NCBI GenBank assembly: GCA_020725865.1
Contig: DYEC01000012.1
Span: forward strand, 62,001 to 126,000
DNA length: 64,000 bases
Origin: Anaerolinea sp.
Lineage (GTDB): Bacteria; Chloroflexota; Anaerolineae; Anaerolineales; Anaerolineaceae
Reading direction: 5' to 3'
The notes below the pieces were generated by a model that saw nothing but the letters and a program-made list of their open reading frames with translations, did not search any database and was not told the origin of the DNA. This document shows, one piece after another, positions 7,067 through 15,816 of the stretch (the stretch's first letter is position 1; every line of letters begins with the position of its first letter). Made by a program: the position numbers and the translations under genes.

Positions 7067-7924
7067 ATGGACGAGAAAGCTACTATCCTGATCGTTGAAG
7101 ACGACCTGGATATTGCGGATATGCTGAATGCATACTTTCGTATTCAGGGATATGAAGTCTTGACTGTCAACTGGGGCGAAGATGGTATACGTGCCTGTCA
7201 GACAAACCGTCCAGACATAGTTATTCTCGATATTCGTCTGCCGGACACGGATGGTTTTGAGGTGGCACGGAGATTGCGTGAAGACCGGCGTACTAAAGAT
7301 TTGCCGATCATTTTCTTAACAGAAAAACGCGAGCGAATGTCGCGTCTGAAAGGTCTTGAACTTAAGGCAGATGATTATATTACCAAACCTTTCGATATTC
7401 AGGAGTTGAGACTGCGGGTGCGAAATTCGCTTCAACGTGCGCGCCGGGGTACCTTGACCCACCCGGTCACAGGTTTGCCTGATGGCAAACTTGTAGATGA
7501 ACGCCTTGCTCAATGTATCAAGGGCAATGAAAGCGCATTGTTGGTCATTTCTATTAAAAACCTGGATTATTTCCGTGAGATTTATGGTTTCGTTGCGTCG
7601 GATGATCTATTGCGCGCGGTATCGTTAATGCTTCAAAATATTCTCACTGAACTTGATCTTAAGAATGCCTTTCTTGGACATCTCACAACCACTGATTTTT
7701 TGCTGGTCACTAACCCGGTTTTTATACCTGAGCTAAAGAAACGCATCAGGAGGCGGCTGGAGCAATCATTTGATTACTTTTATCGCAATCAGGATCGAGA
7801 TGAAAATGAAGATCTGTTTCGTGGACAAGAATTAGGAGTGGGGTTTGGAGAAATTTTGCTTAGTATTACACCTTATTCAGACCTGCAGCTTCTGAAACAT
7901 GATCTAGAGCGAATCTATCGCTAG
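7067..7924 (+). CDS. Response regulator with degenerate GGDEF-like output domain
   Basis: 285 residues. The receiver domain (1-120) has the acidic pair at residues 11-13, phospho-acceptor Asp55 (VILDIRLPD), Thr85 and Lys107 (YITKPF), so it should be phosphorylated. After a short linker, HPVTGLPDGKLVDERL matches the start of GGDEF domains, but no GG[D/E]EF or RxxD motif follows; where the signature should be there is LGHLTTTDFLLV. The output half is thus probably a catalytically dead diguanylate-cyclase relative acting as a binding or dimer module. No histidine kinase is encoded nearby. It is third in the operon and ends 8 bases before the glycosyltransferase. Confidence 0.86.
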   Translation: MDEKATILIVEDDLDIADMLNAYFRIQGYEVLTVNWGEDGIRACQTNRPDIVILDIRLPDTDGFEVARRLREDRRTKDLPIIFLTEKRERMSRLKGLELKADDYITKPFDIQELRLRVRNSLQRARRGTLTHPVTGLPDGKLVDERLAQCIKGNESALLVISIKNLDYFREIYGFVASDDLLRAVSLMLQNILTELDLKNAFLGHLTTTDFLLVTNPVFIPELKKRIRRRLEQSFDYFYRNQDRDENEDLFRGQELGVGFGEILLSITPYSDLQLLKHDLERIYR

Positions 7925-7932
7925 GAGAGACA

Positions 7933-8652
7933 TTGAACATCACCATAGTTATACCGACATACAATGAAGCTGAAAATCTTCCCAAGCTCGTTTCATCTAT
8001 TTTTGAACTTCCTCTTTCTGGTTTAAACTTGCTAATTGTTGATGACAATAGCCCCGATGGTTCCGGCCAAATAGCGGAGGAATTAGGGCGGCAGAGCGGT
8101 GGACGTGTCAGGGTATTGCATCGTCCTGGTAAGCTTGGGTTGGGGACAGCTTATATTCAGGGGTTTCAACTGGCTTTGAGTCAGGGGGCAGATTATATTG
8201 GTCAGATGGATGCTGATTTCTCGCATCCGATTGATAAGATTGTCCCGATGGTTGAAGCACTCTCTGAGTATGATTTCGCGATCGGGTCGCGCTATGTACC
8301 TGGGGGACGGTTAGATGAACGCTGGCCCATCTGGCGCAGGGCATTGTCTGGCTGGGGTAATTTTTATGCCCGCACGATATTGGGAATGAAGATACGCGAT
8401 GTAACAGGCGGCTTTAAGTTGTGGAAACGTGAAACCTTAAGTGCCATGCCACTGGAGCGAATTCGTTCCAATGGGTATGTGTTTCAGGTAGAAATGTCCT
8501 ACGTTGCCAGTCTTCTGGGATTTAAGTGTAAAGAGATACCAATCTATTTTGCTGATCGGCGATGGGGAAAGTCAAAAATGAATTTTCGCATACAGGTTGA
8601 GGCTGCCATTAGGGTGTGGCAACTATTGAGCTTATATCGGGATTTAAGATAA
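7933..8652 (+). CDS. Polyprenol monophosphomannose synthase (GT2 family)
   Basis: 239 residues from TTG 7933 with AGGAGA (7923-7928) upstream. It starts VVIPTYNEAENL-like (ITIVIPTYNEAEN), followed by VDDNSPDGSG and the DxD-type MDADFSHP, then GSRYVPGG and VTGGFKLWKR. This is the DPM1/Ppm1 pattern: transfer of mannose (or glucose) from a GDP or UDP sugar to a polyprenyl phosphate on the cytoplasmic face of the membrane. There is no C-terminal membrane anchor, so it resembles the soluble class with the enzyme body only. It closes the signalling operon; the functional link is unclear. Confidence 0.87.
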   Translation: MNITIVIPTYNEAENLPKLVSSIFELPLSGLNLLIVDDNSPDGSGQIAEELGRQSGGRVRVLHRPGKLGLGTAYIQGFQLALSQGADYIGQMDADFSHPIDKIVPMVEALSEYDFAIGSRYVPGGRLDERWPIWRRALSGWGNFYARTILGMKIRDVTGGFKLWKRETLSAMPLERIRSNGYVFQVEMSYVASLLGFKCKEIPIYFADRRWGKSKMNFRIQVEAAIRVWQLLSLYRDLR

Positions 8653-8658
8653 AGCTGC

Positions 8659-9540
8659 TCAATCAGCAATTGATCCTCTGAGCGTTTTTGGTTCTAACTG
8701 TTGGTAGTATGCCTGGGTTAATCTTTCCCATTCTTCCAGACTGAGTGTTTCTGCACGTCGTTGAGGATCAATTCTCACAGAATTGAGCAAATCCGATATC
8801 CGGTCTGGAGTAGTGTGCAAACCTCTGGTTAAAGCGTTACGCAGGGTTTTGCGTTTTTGGCTAAATCCTGCTTTTGCCAGTGCAAAGAATGAATCCAAAT
8901 AGAGAGTGGGAATGATAGGTTGAGGATAAATATCAATCCGAATTGCAGTAGAGGAAACTTTGGGTGCTGGGTAAAAAGCGCCCGGTGGAATTTGGATAAC
9001 CGGGTAAGGTTTACCGTATATCTGTACACTGAGCGACAGCAAATTGTATTCACCTGCGGTGGCGCAGATGCGCTGCGCTACTTCCTGCTGAACGGTCAAT
9101 ACCAAACAGTTTGGTCGAGATGGAGATTCAAGTAAGCGCCGTATTACTGCTGATGTGATGTAATAGGGAATATTGGCAACTACCCAGTAACCTGACTGGG
9201 GAAGGATATCATTGATGTTTATTGTCAAAATATCTCCATGAACAAGGGTCACGTTAGGATAGCCAGCGAGCACATCACGTAAAACCGGCAATAAACGCTC
9301 ATCCAGCTCTACTGCTACTACTTGCCGGGCTACAAGTGCAAGATGACGTGTCAGACTTCCGAGTCCAGGACCGATTTCTAACACATCGCACTCTGGTGGT
9401 ATTTGGGCGGCCTTGATGATTCGCTGGATGGCAATATCATCCATCAAGAAATTTTGTCCAAGGCTTTTCTTGGGCTTGATTCCATATTGCTTTAGCAAGG
9501 AAGGGATATGGAGAGGCGGAGGGGTCAGGGTAGTATCCAT
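8659..9540 (-). CDS. rsmA: 16S rRNA (adenine1518-N6/adenine1519-N6)-dimethyltransferase
   Basis: 293 residues, the usual length. N-terminal KKSLGQNFLMDD, SAM-binding EIGPGLGSLTRH, acidic VVAVELDERLL, and the catalytic NIPYYITSAVIRRLL. The C-terminal helical domain contains SQKRKTLRNAL. The enzyme dimethylates two adjacent adenines in helix 45 of 16S rRNA during 30S maturation. Its start overlaps the end of the YabE-like gene by 16 bases; linkage of yabE and ksgA is also found in Bacillus, so the operon order is ancient and the two are translationally coupled. Confidence 0.95.
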   Translation of the reverse strand: MDTTLTPPPLHIPSLLKQYGIKPKKSLGQNFLMDDIAIQRIIKAAQIPPECDVLEIGPGLGSLTRHLALVARQVVAVELDERLLPVLRDVLAGYPNVTLVHGDILTININDILPQSGYWVVANIPYYITSAVIRRLLESPSRPNCLVLTVQQEVAQRICATAGEYNLLSLSVQIYGKPYPVIQIPPGAFYPAPKVSSTAIRIDIYPQPIIPTLYLDSFFALAKAGFSQKRKTLRNALTRGLHTTPDRISDLLNSVRIDPQRRAETLSLEEWERLTQAYYQQLEPKTLRGSIAD

Positions 9541-10922
9541 GGAATATCTGCTGGAACAGGGGTGAGGAAATATAAGATGGTTTTCTGATGCCAGGGTTCA
9601 AAATCGGCATCTGTAAAAGCCAGATCAATCCAGTGTTGTCCGGGGATGCCGCCACCAACATCACCGATAACCGCTTTGCCATAGCCGGGTACATATACTT
9701 GCTGCCCAGCCATTAGCCGATACCATCTTGAGGTGACACTGATCACACCACGCTGAACAGGTAAACCGCTTGCAGTGCCATAATAGCAACGAGTGCCGCC
9801 TGAGCGGCAAGGGGAATAAGAAGTAGCATAAACTGCTACGGCGCGCCAGTACTCGATTGTCCCTTCGGGTGTTTGTAACGTGCGGATGACGACTTTTGTG
9901 CCATAGCCGATTTGTTCAGGCTCAGGCTCGTTGGCGGTCCATTGCGATTCGGTGGTTCGGCTCACTTCTTTCCCGTCTTCATAACGTACCCGTAAGCGAG
10001 TTATCTGTACGCCGTAACGGCCAGCACGGATCAGACGCGTCTGATCCAGTTCAAGTTCTGGATCAGCGACAAATTCACGCTCGAATGGCAAAGTCGTTTG
10101 CTCTAAGACAATTTCTTCCTGAACTTTGACTACGCGGATTCTTCCATCAGCTGGTAGAGGCTGATCTTCAGCGGGTAAGCTATAATCCAGATTCTGCAGG
10201 GAGATGCCAGATTCAGCTAATGCCTGCCCTATTGTTGGAGCGGCAGAATTCACGACGATTTTTTGCTGACCTATCTGGACGCTTAAAGGAACAGCGCGCT
10301 GCAGGGTTATCCGTTGACCTGCAGGGGGCAAAAAACCTGCCGGCATGGACAGACGATCAGCTATAGAAAGCCTTACGCCGCTATCCCAAAGCGCCCGCAG
10401 TATGGTTGAGGCGGTTGTCTGGAGAGATATATCTTTACCATTCTCCAATAGATATAAAGTTTTTGCTGGTCTGTATTGCAGGAAGTAAGCAGTTGCTGGT
10501 GCAAGTGGTTCAGTAAGTGCAACAGGCAAACCATTCCACAGTACCTTATCACCGAAGCCGGTTTTAATCCCTGCTTGTTGGAGAAGACTGGCTGGGGTTC
10601 GCTCCGCACTGCGAAGAGAAATTGTTTGACCGGTTACTTCGTCTAAAATGGTTACTGGATGTGCCTGTTCAAGGTGGATAGTTGTATTCCAGCCTACCAA
10701 TTTGTTACGATCTGGCTGCACGCGATCTTCCGGCGTTAGGGGGATACGAGCGCTAGCGATCACACTGCTTACCGTCAATGCCCGGGTGGTGACTGTTTGG
10801 GGCTGTCCATTGACAACGATAGTTACCGTGCGGCGCAACCCCAAAATAGAACCGGTGAAAACCAGTGTGATGATCAGAGCAACCCAAACGAGAGTGCGTA
10901 AACTCTTATCCATATTTGCCAT
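9525..10922 (-). CDS. YabE-like cell-wall protein: DUF348 repeats, G5 and 3D domains
   Basis: 465 residues from ATG 10922, or 462 from ATG 10913. One N-terminal membrane anchor (about 12-30), then three or four DUF348-type repeats (starting near 33, 88, 153 and 210; each about 30 residues ending in a hydrophobic helix such as TIGQALAESGISL), a G5 domain (about 270-330), and a C-terminal 3D domain (about 372-450) with TSYSPC, GVISVTSRWY, IGDVGGGI and HWIDLAF holding the catalytic-type aspartates. 3D domains are related to lytic transglycosylases of the Rpf/MltA type, so this is probably a muralytic or wall-remodelling enzyme anchored outside the cytoplasmic membrane. A TACAAT box at 10924-10929 lies one base before the first ATG and 10 before the second, favouring the start at 10913. 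Confidence 0.88.
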   Translation of the reverse strand: MANMDKSLRTLVWVALIITLVFTGSILGLRRTVTIVVNGQPQTVTTRALTVSSVIASARIPLTPEDRVQPDRNKLVGWNTTIHLEQAHPVTILDEVTGQTISLRSAERTPASLLQQAGIKTGFGDKVLWNGLPVALTEPLAPATAYFLQYRPAKTLYLLENGKDISLQTTASTILRALWDSGVRLSIADRLSMPAGFLPPAGQRITLQRAVPLSVQIGQQKIVVNSAAPTIGQALAESGISLQNLDYSLPAEDQPLPADGRIRVVKVQEEIVLEQTTLPFEREFVADPELELDQTRLIRAGRYGVQITRLRVRYEDGKEVSRTTESQWTANEPEPEQIGYGTKVVIRTLQTPEGTIEYWRAVAVYATSYSPCRSGGTRCYYGTASGLPVQRGVISVTSRWYRLMAGQQVYVPGYGKAVIGDVGGGIPGQHWIDLAFTDADFEPWHQKTILYFLTPVPADIPWILP

Positions 10923-10923
10923 G

Positions 10924-10929
10924 ATTGTA
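10924..10929 (-). promoter_or_regulatory. -10 box of the yabE-like gene
   Basis: TACAAT on the minus strand, 10 bases before the ATG at 10913 and 1 base before the ATG at 10922. If used, the mRNA would begin almost at the 10913 start codon. No -35 at the right distance is convincing. Confidence 0.4.
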
Positions 10930-10983
10930 TCAGAAAGTTATTTCATGCTCTGCAATTTTATTGAGAAATTTATTATAAAATCC

Positions 10984-11012
10984 TTGACTTTTATTCTGGT
11001 TTCTTCTATACT
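10984..11012 (+). promoter_or_regulatory. Sigma70 promoter of the thiamine operon
   Basis: TTGACT (10984-10989), 17 bases, TATACT (11007-11012). The start site near 11019 is about 10 bases before the TPP riboswitch. Confidence 0.78.
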
Positions 11013-11028
11013 GCATAAAAAGATACAA

Positions 11029-11113
11029 CGGGGAGCCCTTGATAGGGCTGAGAGGAGGACAAAAAAGTCCTCGACCCGCATGACCTGATCCGGATAATGC
11101 CGGCGGAGGGAAC
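11029..11113 (+). ncRNA. TPP riboswitch (THI element)
   Basis: The conserved segments are present in order: GGGGAGCCC with its partner GGGCTGAGA, a variable arm GAGGAC-aaaaaa-GTCCTC, then GACCC, TGACCTGATC, CGGATAATGCCG and GGAGGGAA. These are the helices and TPP-contacting loops of the thiamine pyrophosphate aptamer. It precedes thiN and a thiamine-type ABC transporter. Downstream, CCCTCC (11138-11143) can pair with GGAGGG of the aptamer end (11105-11110) or with GGAGGG at 11148-11153, which is the ribosome-binding site of thiN, so control is probably at translation initiation. Confidence 0.96.
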
Positions 11114-11136
11114 ATATGTAAGATATTTCTTTTTCA

Positions 11137-11154
11137 CCCTCCCCGGCGGAGGGT
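11137..11154 (+). promoter_or_regulatory. Ribosome-binding-site sequestering hairpin of the TPP riboswitch
   Basis: ACCCTCC (11137-11143), loop CCGGC, GGAGGGT (11149-11154 region) is a stable hairpin that hides the Shine-Dalgarno GGAGGG just before the TTG starts at 11158 and 11161. There is no T tract long enough for a terminator, so this is a translational switch. Confidence 0.7.
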
Positions 11155-11160
11155 ATTTTG

Positions 11161-11817
11161 TTGAATCAAAAAAGGGCTGTCATATTTCTAAATGGTAAGA
11201 TACCTGATTTTTCGGCGGCGATGAAGGTTGTTAAACCAGCTGACTGGCTGGTGGCAGTGGATGGCGGGTTGAAGAACATGCAACGACTGGGGTTGCAGCC
11301 TGATGTCGTAATTGGTGATATGGATTCATTGTCACCAGAGGAATTTTTGAAGCTCGCCTCAAATGGAGTTCGACTGATACGTTATCCTAGCGAGAAGGAT
11401 GAAACCGATTTTGAGCTAGCCTTGCATTTGGCTGTTGAAAAAGAAGGTTATCAAACGATACGCGTTTTGGGTGCCTTTGGTGGGCGTCTTGATCAGACAT
11501 TAGCTAATATTGCATTGCTTGCTTTGCCTTTTTTGGAGAATCGCGATGTACGTCTGGATGACGGTTACGAAGAGGCGTTTGTTATTCGAGCGAGAACGGT
11601 TATTGAGGGGAAACCCGGTGACACACTGTCGCTTATCCCGATGTTTGGTGCAGTGCATGGCGTTGTAACGCATGGATTGAAATATCCATTGCGAGGGGAG
11701 TCTTTATGGCCAGAACGGACGCGTGGCATCAGTAATGTCATGCTTAATCACCGAGCCTCTGTCCAAATTGAGCAAGGACTTTTGTTATGTGTTCACATAC
11801 GTCAGATGAGTTTCTGA
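11161..11817 (+). CDS. thiN: Thiamine pyrophosphokinase
   Basis: 218 residues from TTG 11161 (a TTG at 11158 is also possible; the 7-base spacing from GGAGGG favours 11161). Motifs: VAVDGGLKN, VIGDMDSL, DETDFELALH and FGGRLDQTLANIALL, covering the Mg-ATP and thiamine sites of the TPK catalytic domain; the C-terminal beta domain has LSLIPMFGAVHGV and GISNVM. The enzyme converts thiamine plus ATP to thiamine pyrophosphate and AMP. First gene of the riboswitch-controlled operon, 21 bases before the transporter, which implies salvage of imported thiamine. Confidence 0.95.
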   Translation: MNQKRAVIFLNGKIPDFSAAMKVVKPADWLVAVDGGLKNMQRLGLQPDVVIGDMDSLSPEEFLKLASNGVRLIRYPSEKDETDFELALHLAVEKEGYQTIRVLGAFGGRLDQTLANIALLALPFLENRDVRLDDGYEEAFVIRARTVIEGKPGDTLSLIPMFGAVHGVVTHGLKYPLRGESLWPERTRGISNVMLNHRASVQIEQGLLLCVHIRQMSF

Positions 11818-11838
11818 GAAGTGGTGTAGGAGGTAGAA

Positions 11839-12915
11839 ATGAAAAAACGAATTCAGGCAATTATTGGTTGGGTGGCATTAGGACTGTTACTAGTAGCTTG
11901 CGTTCCAAGCGTATCGGTGCCCGAAACGCCCACTACAGTAGCACCGTCTTTATTGACTGTGATGACACACGACTCCTTTGCGGTCAGCGAAGAAGTGATT
12001 AGGGCTTTTGAGCAAGAAAATAACCTTAAAGTCGAGTTCCTCAAGAGCGGTGATACCGGTTCGGCGCTCAACCGGGCTATTCTTACAAAGGCGTCACCAC
12101 AAGCAGATGTTTTTTATGGGGTAGATAACACATTTCTATCCCGTGCTCTGGAAGCTGATATTTTTGTTCCGTATGACGCGCCGGCTTTGCAGGATATCCC
12201 TGACGAGTTCAAGCTGGATGAGCAAAAGCGCGCTTTACCAGTAGATTTTGGGGATGTGTGTCTCAACTACGATAAAGTTTATTTTGCAAATGCAAATCTG
12301 GCGGTACCGCAGAGTTTTGAGGATTTACTCAAACCCGAATACAAAGGGTTACTGGTTGTGCAAAATCCGGCCACTTCTTCACCGGGGCTGTCGTTCATGC
12401 TGGCGACTGTAGCACGATATGGCGCTGATGGTTTTCTGGATTTTTGGAGAGCACTACGGGATAATGAAGTGGTAGTGGTCAATGATTGGGAAACGGCATA
12501 TTACACAAATTTTAGCGGATCCTCCGGCAAAGGAGCACAGCCCATTGTGGTGTCGTATAATTCCAGCCCGGCGGCTGAGGTGATTTTTGCCCCTGAGCCA
12601 CTGGAAGACGCTCCAACCGCAGCGATCACTTCACCAGGAATGTGTTTTCGCCAGATTGAGTTTGTTGGTATTCTCAATGGGACAAGAAAGCAAGTTTTGG
12701 CTGAGAAATTTGTGGATTTTATGCTGAGTCTGCCGTTTCAAAACGATATGCCGTTACAAATGTTCGTCTATCCGGTGCGCAATGGTGCAACTTTGCCACC
12801 CGAATTTGTAAAGTATTCTGCAGTTCCTGACCAGCCAGCCAGCATTGATCCTGAATTAATCAGTCAAAACCGTGAAGCATGGATAACAGCCTGGAATGAA
12901 GTGGTTCTACGATGA
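11839..12915 (+). CDS. thiB: Thiamine ABC transporter substrate-binding lipoprotein
   Basis: 358 residues. A lipoprotein signal with lipobox LLVAC (Cys21) indicates a membrane-anchored binding protein outside the cell. The mature part begins SLLTVMTHDSFAVSEEV and continues FEQENNLKVEFLKSGDTGSA, characteristic of the ThiB/TbpA group of type 2 periplasmic binding proteins; VDFGDVCLNYDK and FVGILNGTRKQVLAEKFVDF also fit. It should bind thiamine and its phosphates and deliver them to the permease encoded next, whose reading frame starts 20 bases before this stop. The TPP riboswitch upstream supports the substrate. Confidence 0.92.
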   Translation: MKKRIQAIIGWVALGLLLVACVPSVSVPETPTTVAPSLLTVMTHDSFAVSEEVIRAFEQENNLKVEFLKSGDTGSALNRAILTKASPQADVFYGVDNTFLSRALEADIFVPYDAPALQDIPDEFKLDEQKRALPVDFGDVCLNYDKVYFANANLAVPQSFEDLLKPEYKGLLVVQNPATSSPGLSFMLATVARYGADGFLDFWRALRDNEVVVVNDWETAYYTNFSGSSGKGAQPIVVSYNSSPAAEVIFAPEPLEDAPTAAITSPGMCFRQIEFVGILNGTRKQVLAEKFVDFMLSLPFQNDMPLQMFVYPVRNGATLPPEFVKYSAVPDQPASIDPELISQNREAWITAWNEVVLR

Positions 12916-14728
12916 GGATACTCGTTTGAGCCGCGTTGTGCTGTTGTTTTCTGATTGCCTGCGGAGAGTTTTTCGCTCACAGGTAGGTTGGCCATTCTGG
13001 CTTTTACCGGTCAGTTTTTTGCTTATATTTTTTTTCTATCCGCTTGCATCTATTCTTTTACTGGCGGGAAAAGCTGCAGTTGAAGCCGGCTTTCAGTGGT
13101 TGGCATGGGAAAAAATCTGGAGTACACTGTGGTTTACCGTCTGGCAAGCAATACTTTCGACCATCTTAACTCTGTTGATCGGGCTGCCGGGGGCGTATGT
13201 ATTTGCGAGGTATCGCTTTTGGGCAAAGCGTTTGTGGGGTGTTCTGGTCAGTCTGCCATTTATTTTGCCAACGGTGGTAGTTGCAGCTGGCTTTAACTCA
13301 CTTCTTGGACCCCGTGGTTTTGTCAATCTGATCCTGATGACCAGTTTGGGATTGGAGAAGCCGCCGATTCAGGTCATGAATACGCTCTCTGCTATCTTGC
13401 TGGCACATGTTTTCTATAACACGACCATCGTGTTAAGGATTGTGGGCGGGAGCTGGGCGCAATTGGATCAACGGCTGGAGCAGGCGGCACGATCTCTAGG
13501 TGCTACGCCATTCCGGGTTTTTTGGGAAGTAACTCTGCCCTTATTGCGCCCTGCAATTCTTTCGGCGGTGCTGTTAGTTTTTTTGTTTGATTTCACCAGT
13601 TTTGGCGTCATTTTACTGCTGGGAGGCGCTAGATTTGCCACGCTGGAGGTTGAAATCTACATTCAGGCGCTGCACATGCTGAATTTGCCTTTGGCAGGTT
13701 TGCTCTCTGCCATTCAATTGTTGTGCACCTTACTGATCACGTGGTTTTACTCTCGCCTGAATCGACGACGAGAGGTGCCTGTGATGCCGCGCGTGCTGGA
13801 TGAGTATGTTCGAACTCCTCGTGGATTGCGTCAACATCTCATGGTGGGCGGGATTTTGGTCATTTTAGGCTTATTATTGATCACGCCACTGGTTGCATTA
13901 GGTATACGTTCATTCACTAGATTGGAGGCGGCACGCGGTGAGCGCGGTGAGGTCAACACTGGTTGGACGCTGACGTATTATCGTGAACTATTTATCAACC
14001 GTCGGGGTTCTTTATTTTATGTTCCCCCCATAGAGGCAGTGCGAAATTCTTTGAACTATGCTTCACTAACAGTTGTCATTTCGCTAGGTTTGGGTCTTTT
14101 AGCTGCAGTTGCACTGAATCGTCAAAAATCAAAGACGCATAATCATCTGTCTGAGTTTCAGGGCGTTCTCTACGGTGGGACCGACCGACTCAATCACTCG
14201 AGAATCTTTTTACCCCTTGGTGAATTATTCTTAATGTTACCATTGGGAGCCTCAGCGGTTACATTGGGCTTGGGTTTTCTGGTAGCTTTTAACCGTCTAC
14301 CGCTTGATGTTCGTACATTCCCTTTTCTGATACCGGTTGCACATAGTCTTGTGGCTTTACCATTTGTTGTGCGGACATTGCAGCCTGTGCTGGCTTCCAT
14401 CCCGCCGGTGTTGCGTAACGCGGCAGCTGTGCTGGGTGCTAGCCCCTGGCATGTCTGGAAGGAAATTGACCTGCCAATTGTTTTCAGGGCAATGGTAAGT
14501 AGCGGGGTTTTTGCTTTTACGATTTCGATGGGCGAATTTGGCGCAACCACTTTTCTTGCCCGTCCGGAATATCCGACCTTACCGGTAGCGATTTATCGCT
14601 TTCTTTCACAGCCTGGGGCGCTTAATTATGGTCAGGCATTGGCAATGGCAACCCTCTTAATGTTGATTTGCGCCGTCGGCATTTTTGTTATTGAGCGGCT
14701 GAGATTGCCAGGTGGTGAAGGATTATGA
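12896..14728 (+). CDS. thiP: Thiamine ABC transporter permease, two fused permease halves
   Basis: 610 residues with about twelve membrane helices in two homologous halves. Each half has an EAA loop that contacts the ATPase: EQAARSLGATPFRVFWEV in the first and RNAAAVLGASPWHVWKEIDL in the second. This duplicated architecture is that of ThiP and ferric-iron permeases. The ATG at 12896 lies inside thiB; TTG 12926 is an alternative start and the first ten residues may not be used. It overlaps thiB and abuts the ATPase gene, giving the order B-P-Q. The loop near residues 410-440 is polar and longer than usual. Confidence 0.92.
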   Translation: MKWFYDEDTRLSRVVLLFSDCLRRVFRSQVGWPFWLLPVSFLLIFFFYPLASILLLAGKAAVEAGFQWLAWEKIWSTLWFTVWQAILSTILTLLIGLPGAYVFARYRFWAKRLWGVLVSLPFILPTVVVAAGFNSLLGPRGFVNLILMTSLGLEKPPIQVMNTLSAILLAHVFYNTTIVLRIVGGSWAQLDQRLEQAARSLGATPFRVFWEVTLPLLRPAILSAVLLVFLFDFTSFGVILLLGGARFATLEVEIYIQALHMLNLPLAGLLSAIQLLCTLLITWFYSRLNRRREVPVMPRVLDEYVRTPRGLRQHLMVGGILVILGLLLITPLVALGIRSFTRLEAARGERGEVNTGWTLTYYRELFINRRGSLFYVPPIEAVRNSLNYASLTVVISLGLGLLAAVALNRQKSKTHNHLSEFQGVLYGGTDRLNHSRIFLPLGELFLMLPLGASAVTLGLGFLVAFNRLPLDVRTFPFLIPVAHSLVALPFVVRTLQPVLASIPPVLRNAAAVLGASPWHVWKEIDLPIVFRAMVSSGVFAFTISMGEFGATTFLARPEYPTLPVAIYRFLSQPGALNYGQALAMATLLMLICAVGIFVIERLRLPGGEGL

Positions 14729-14729
14729 T

Positions 14730-15782
14730 ATGTTAGCTGTGCAGGAAATTTTTAAACACTATGAAGGCTGCCCTTTGCTGAAAGGCGTATCGTTCGAAGT
14801 AGCTGAAGGGGAGACTTTATGTCTTCTGGGCACTTCTGGAAGTGGCAAAAGCACGCTCTTGAGAATCATTGCCGGATTGGAACAGGCGGAACTTGGTCGT
14901 GTTTTATGGAACGGTGAGGATTTAGCACATATTCCGGTACATCGTCGTCATTTTGGATTGATGTTTCAGGACTATGCGCTCTTTCCACACCGCACTGTAG
15001 AACAAAACGTGGCTTTCGGTTTGAGAATGCAAGGCTTATCGGTTGTAGAGATACAGCAACGCGTAAAAGAAATGCTGGAAAAGGTGAATATGCTCAGCTT
15101 TGCCAAAAGAAGAGTTACCGATCTTTCCGGTGGAGAGCAGCAGCGTGTAGCACTAGCGCGCGCTTTAGCTCCCAGACCACGCCTGCTGATGCTGGATGAG
15201 CCTTTGGGCGCACTGGATCGCGCTTTGCGAACACAATTGATTGCAGAGTTGCGGTATTTGTTGCGTGAGAGCAAAATTCCAGCGATTTATGTAACCCACG
15301 ATCAGGATGAAGCATTTGAGATTGCCGATCGTGTGGCTTTGTTGCACAATGGGAAGATTGTTCAGTCGGGAACACCTGCGGAAGTTTATACTAATCCTGC
15401 CTCTATATGGGTCGCAGAATTTCTTGGGTTGTCCAACTTGATGCTGGGGAAAGTTCTTTCCCTATGCCCATTGCAAGTAAAAACTGATTTTGGTTGTTGG
15501 GAAGTGGGGTGTAAAGCACCGGAAGGACTTCAAATTGGGGACCGGCTTGCAATATTGTTACGCCCATGGGGGGCGAGTGTACAAACTGAACCGGGAACGG
15601 AGAATGTTTTATCGGGCAAGGTTGTGGATGTAGTCTTTCGCGGGGAAGGGTATAGGTTGGTGTTACAATGTGGCGAGGTGAAATTTCAATTTTATTGTGA
15701 GAAGCCGCTCGGTGTGGGCGAGATGATAAGGTTATACATACCGCCAGAATCCGTTATTTGTTTAAATGAGCCAAGTATATAA
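14730..15782 (+). CDS. thiQ: Thiamine ABC transporter ATP-binding protein
   Basis: 350 residues from ATG 14730, one base after the permease stop and 8 bases after GAAGGA; an in-frame ATG at 14712 is less likely because it overlaps the permease. Walker A GTSGSGKST, Q-loop FQDYALF, signature LSGGEQQRVALARA, Walker B LLMLDEPLGALD and the switch His in YVTHDQDEA are all intact. After about residue 235 there is a TOBE-type regulatory domain (RLAILLRPWGASV), longer than E. coli ThiQ and similar to PotA or FbpC ATPases. On sequence alone iron or polyamine transport would be possible; the riboswitch and thiN make thiamine the best substrate. Confidence 0.9.
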   Translation: MLAVQEIFKHYEGCPLLKGVSFEVAEGETLCLLGTSGSGKSTLLRIIAGLEQAELGRVLWNGEDLAHIPVHRRHFGLMFQDYALFPHRTVEQNVAFGLRMQGLSVVEIQQRVKEMLEKVNMLSFAKRRVTDLSGGEQQRVALARALAPRPRLLMLDEPLGALDRALRTQLIAELRYLLRESKIPAIYVTHDQDEAFEIADRVALLHNGKIVQSGTPAEVYTNPASIWVAEFLGLSNLMLGKVLSLCPLQVKTDFGCWEVGCKAPEGLQIGDRLAILLRPWGASVQTEPGTENVLSGKVVDVVFRGEGYRLVLQCGEVKFQFYCEKPLGVGEMIRLYIPPESVICLNEPSI

Positions 15783-15816
15783 TTCGATACAGAGAATATA
15801 AGACAAAAGTTTTATT

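Noticed and set aside
14712-14729. Upstream ATG for the thiamine ATPase
   Set aside because: It lies inside the permease gene; the ATG at 14730 has better spacing to GAAGGA and starts with the typical beta strand.
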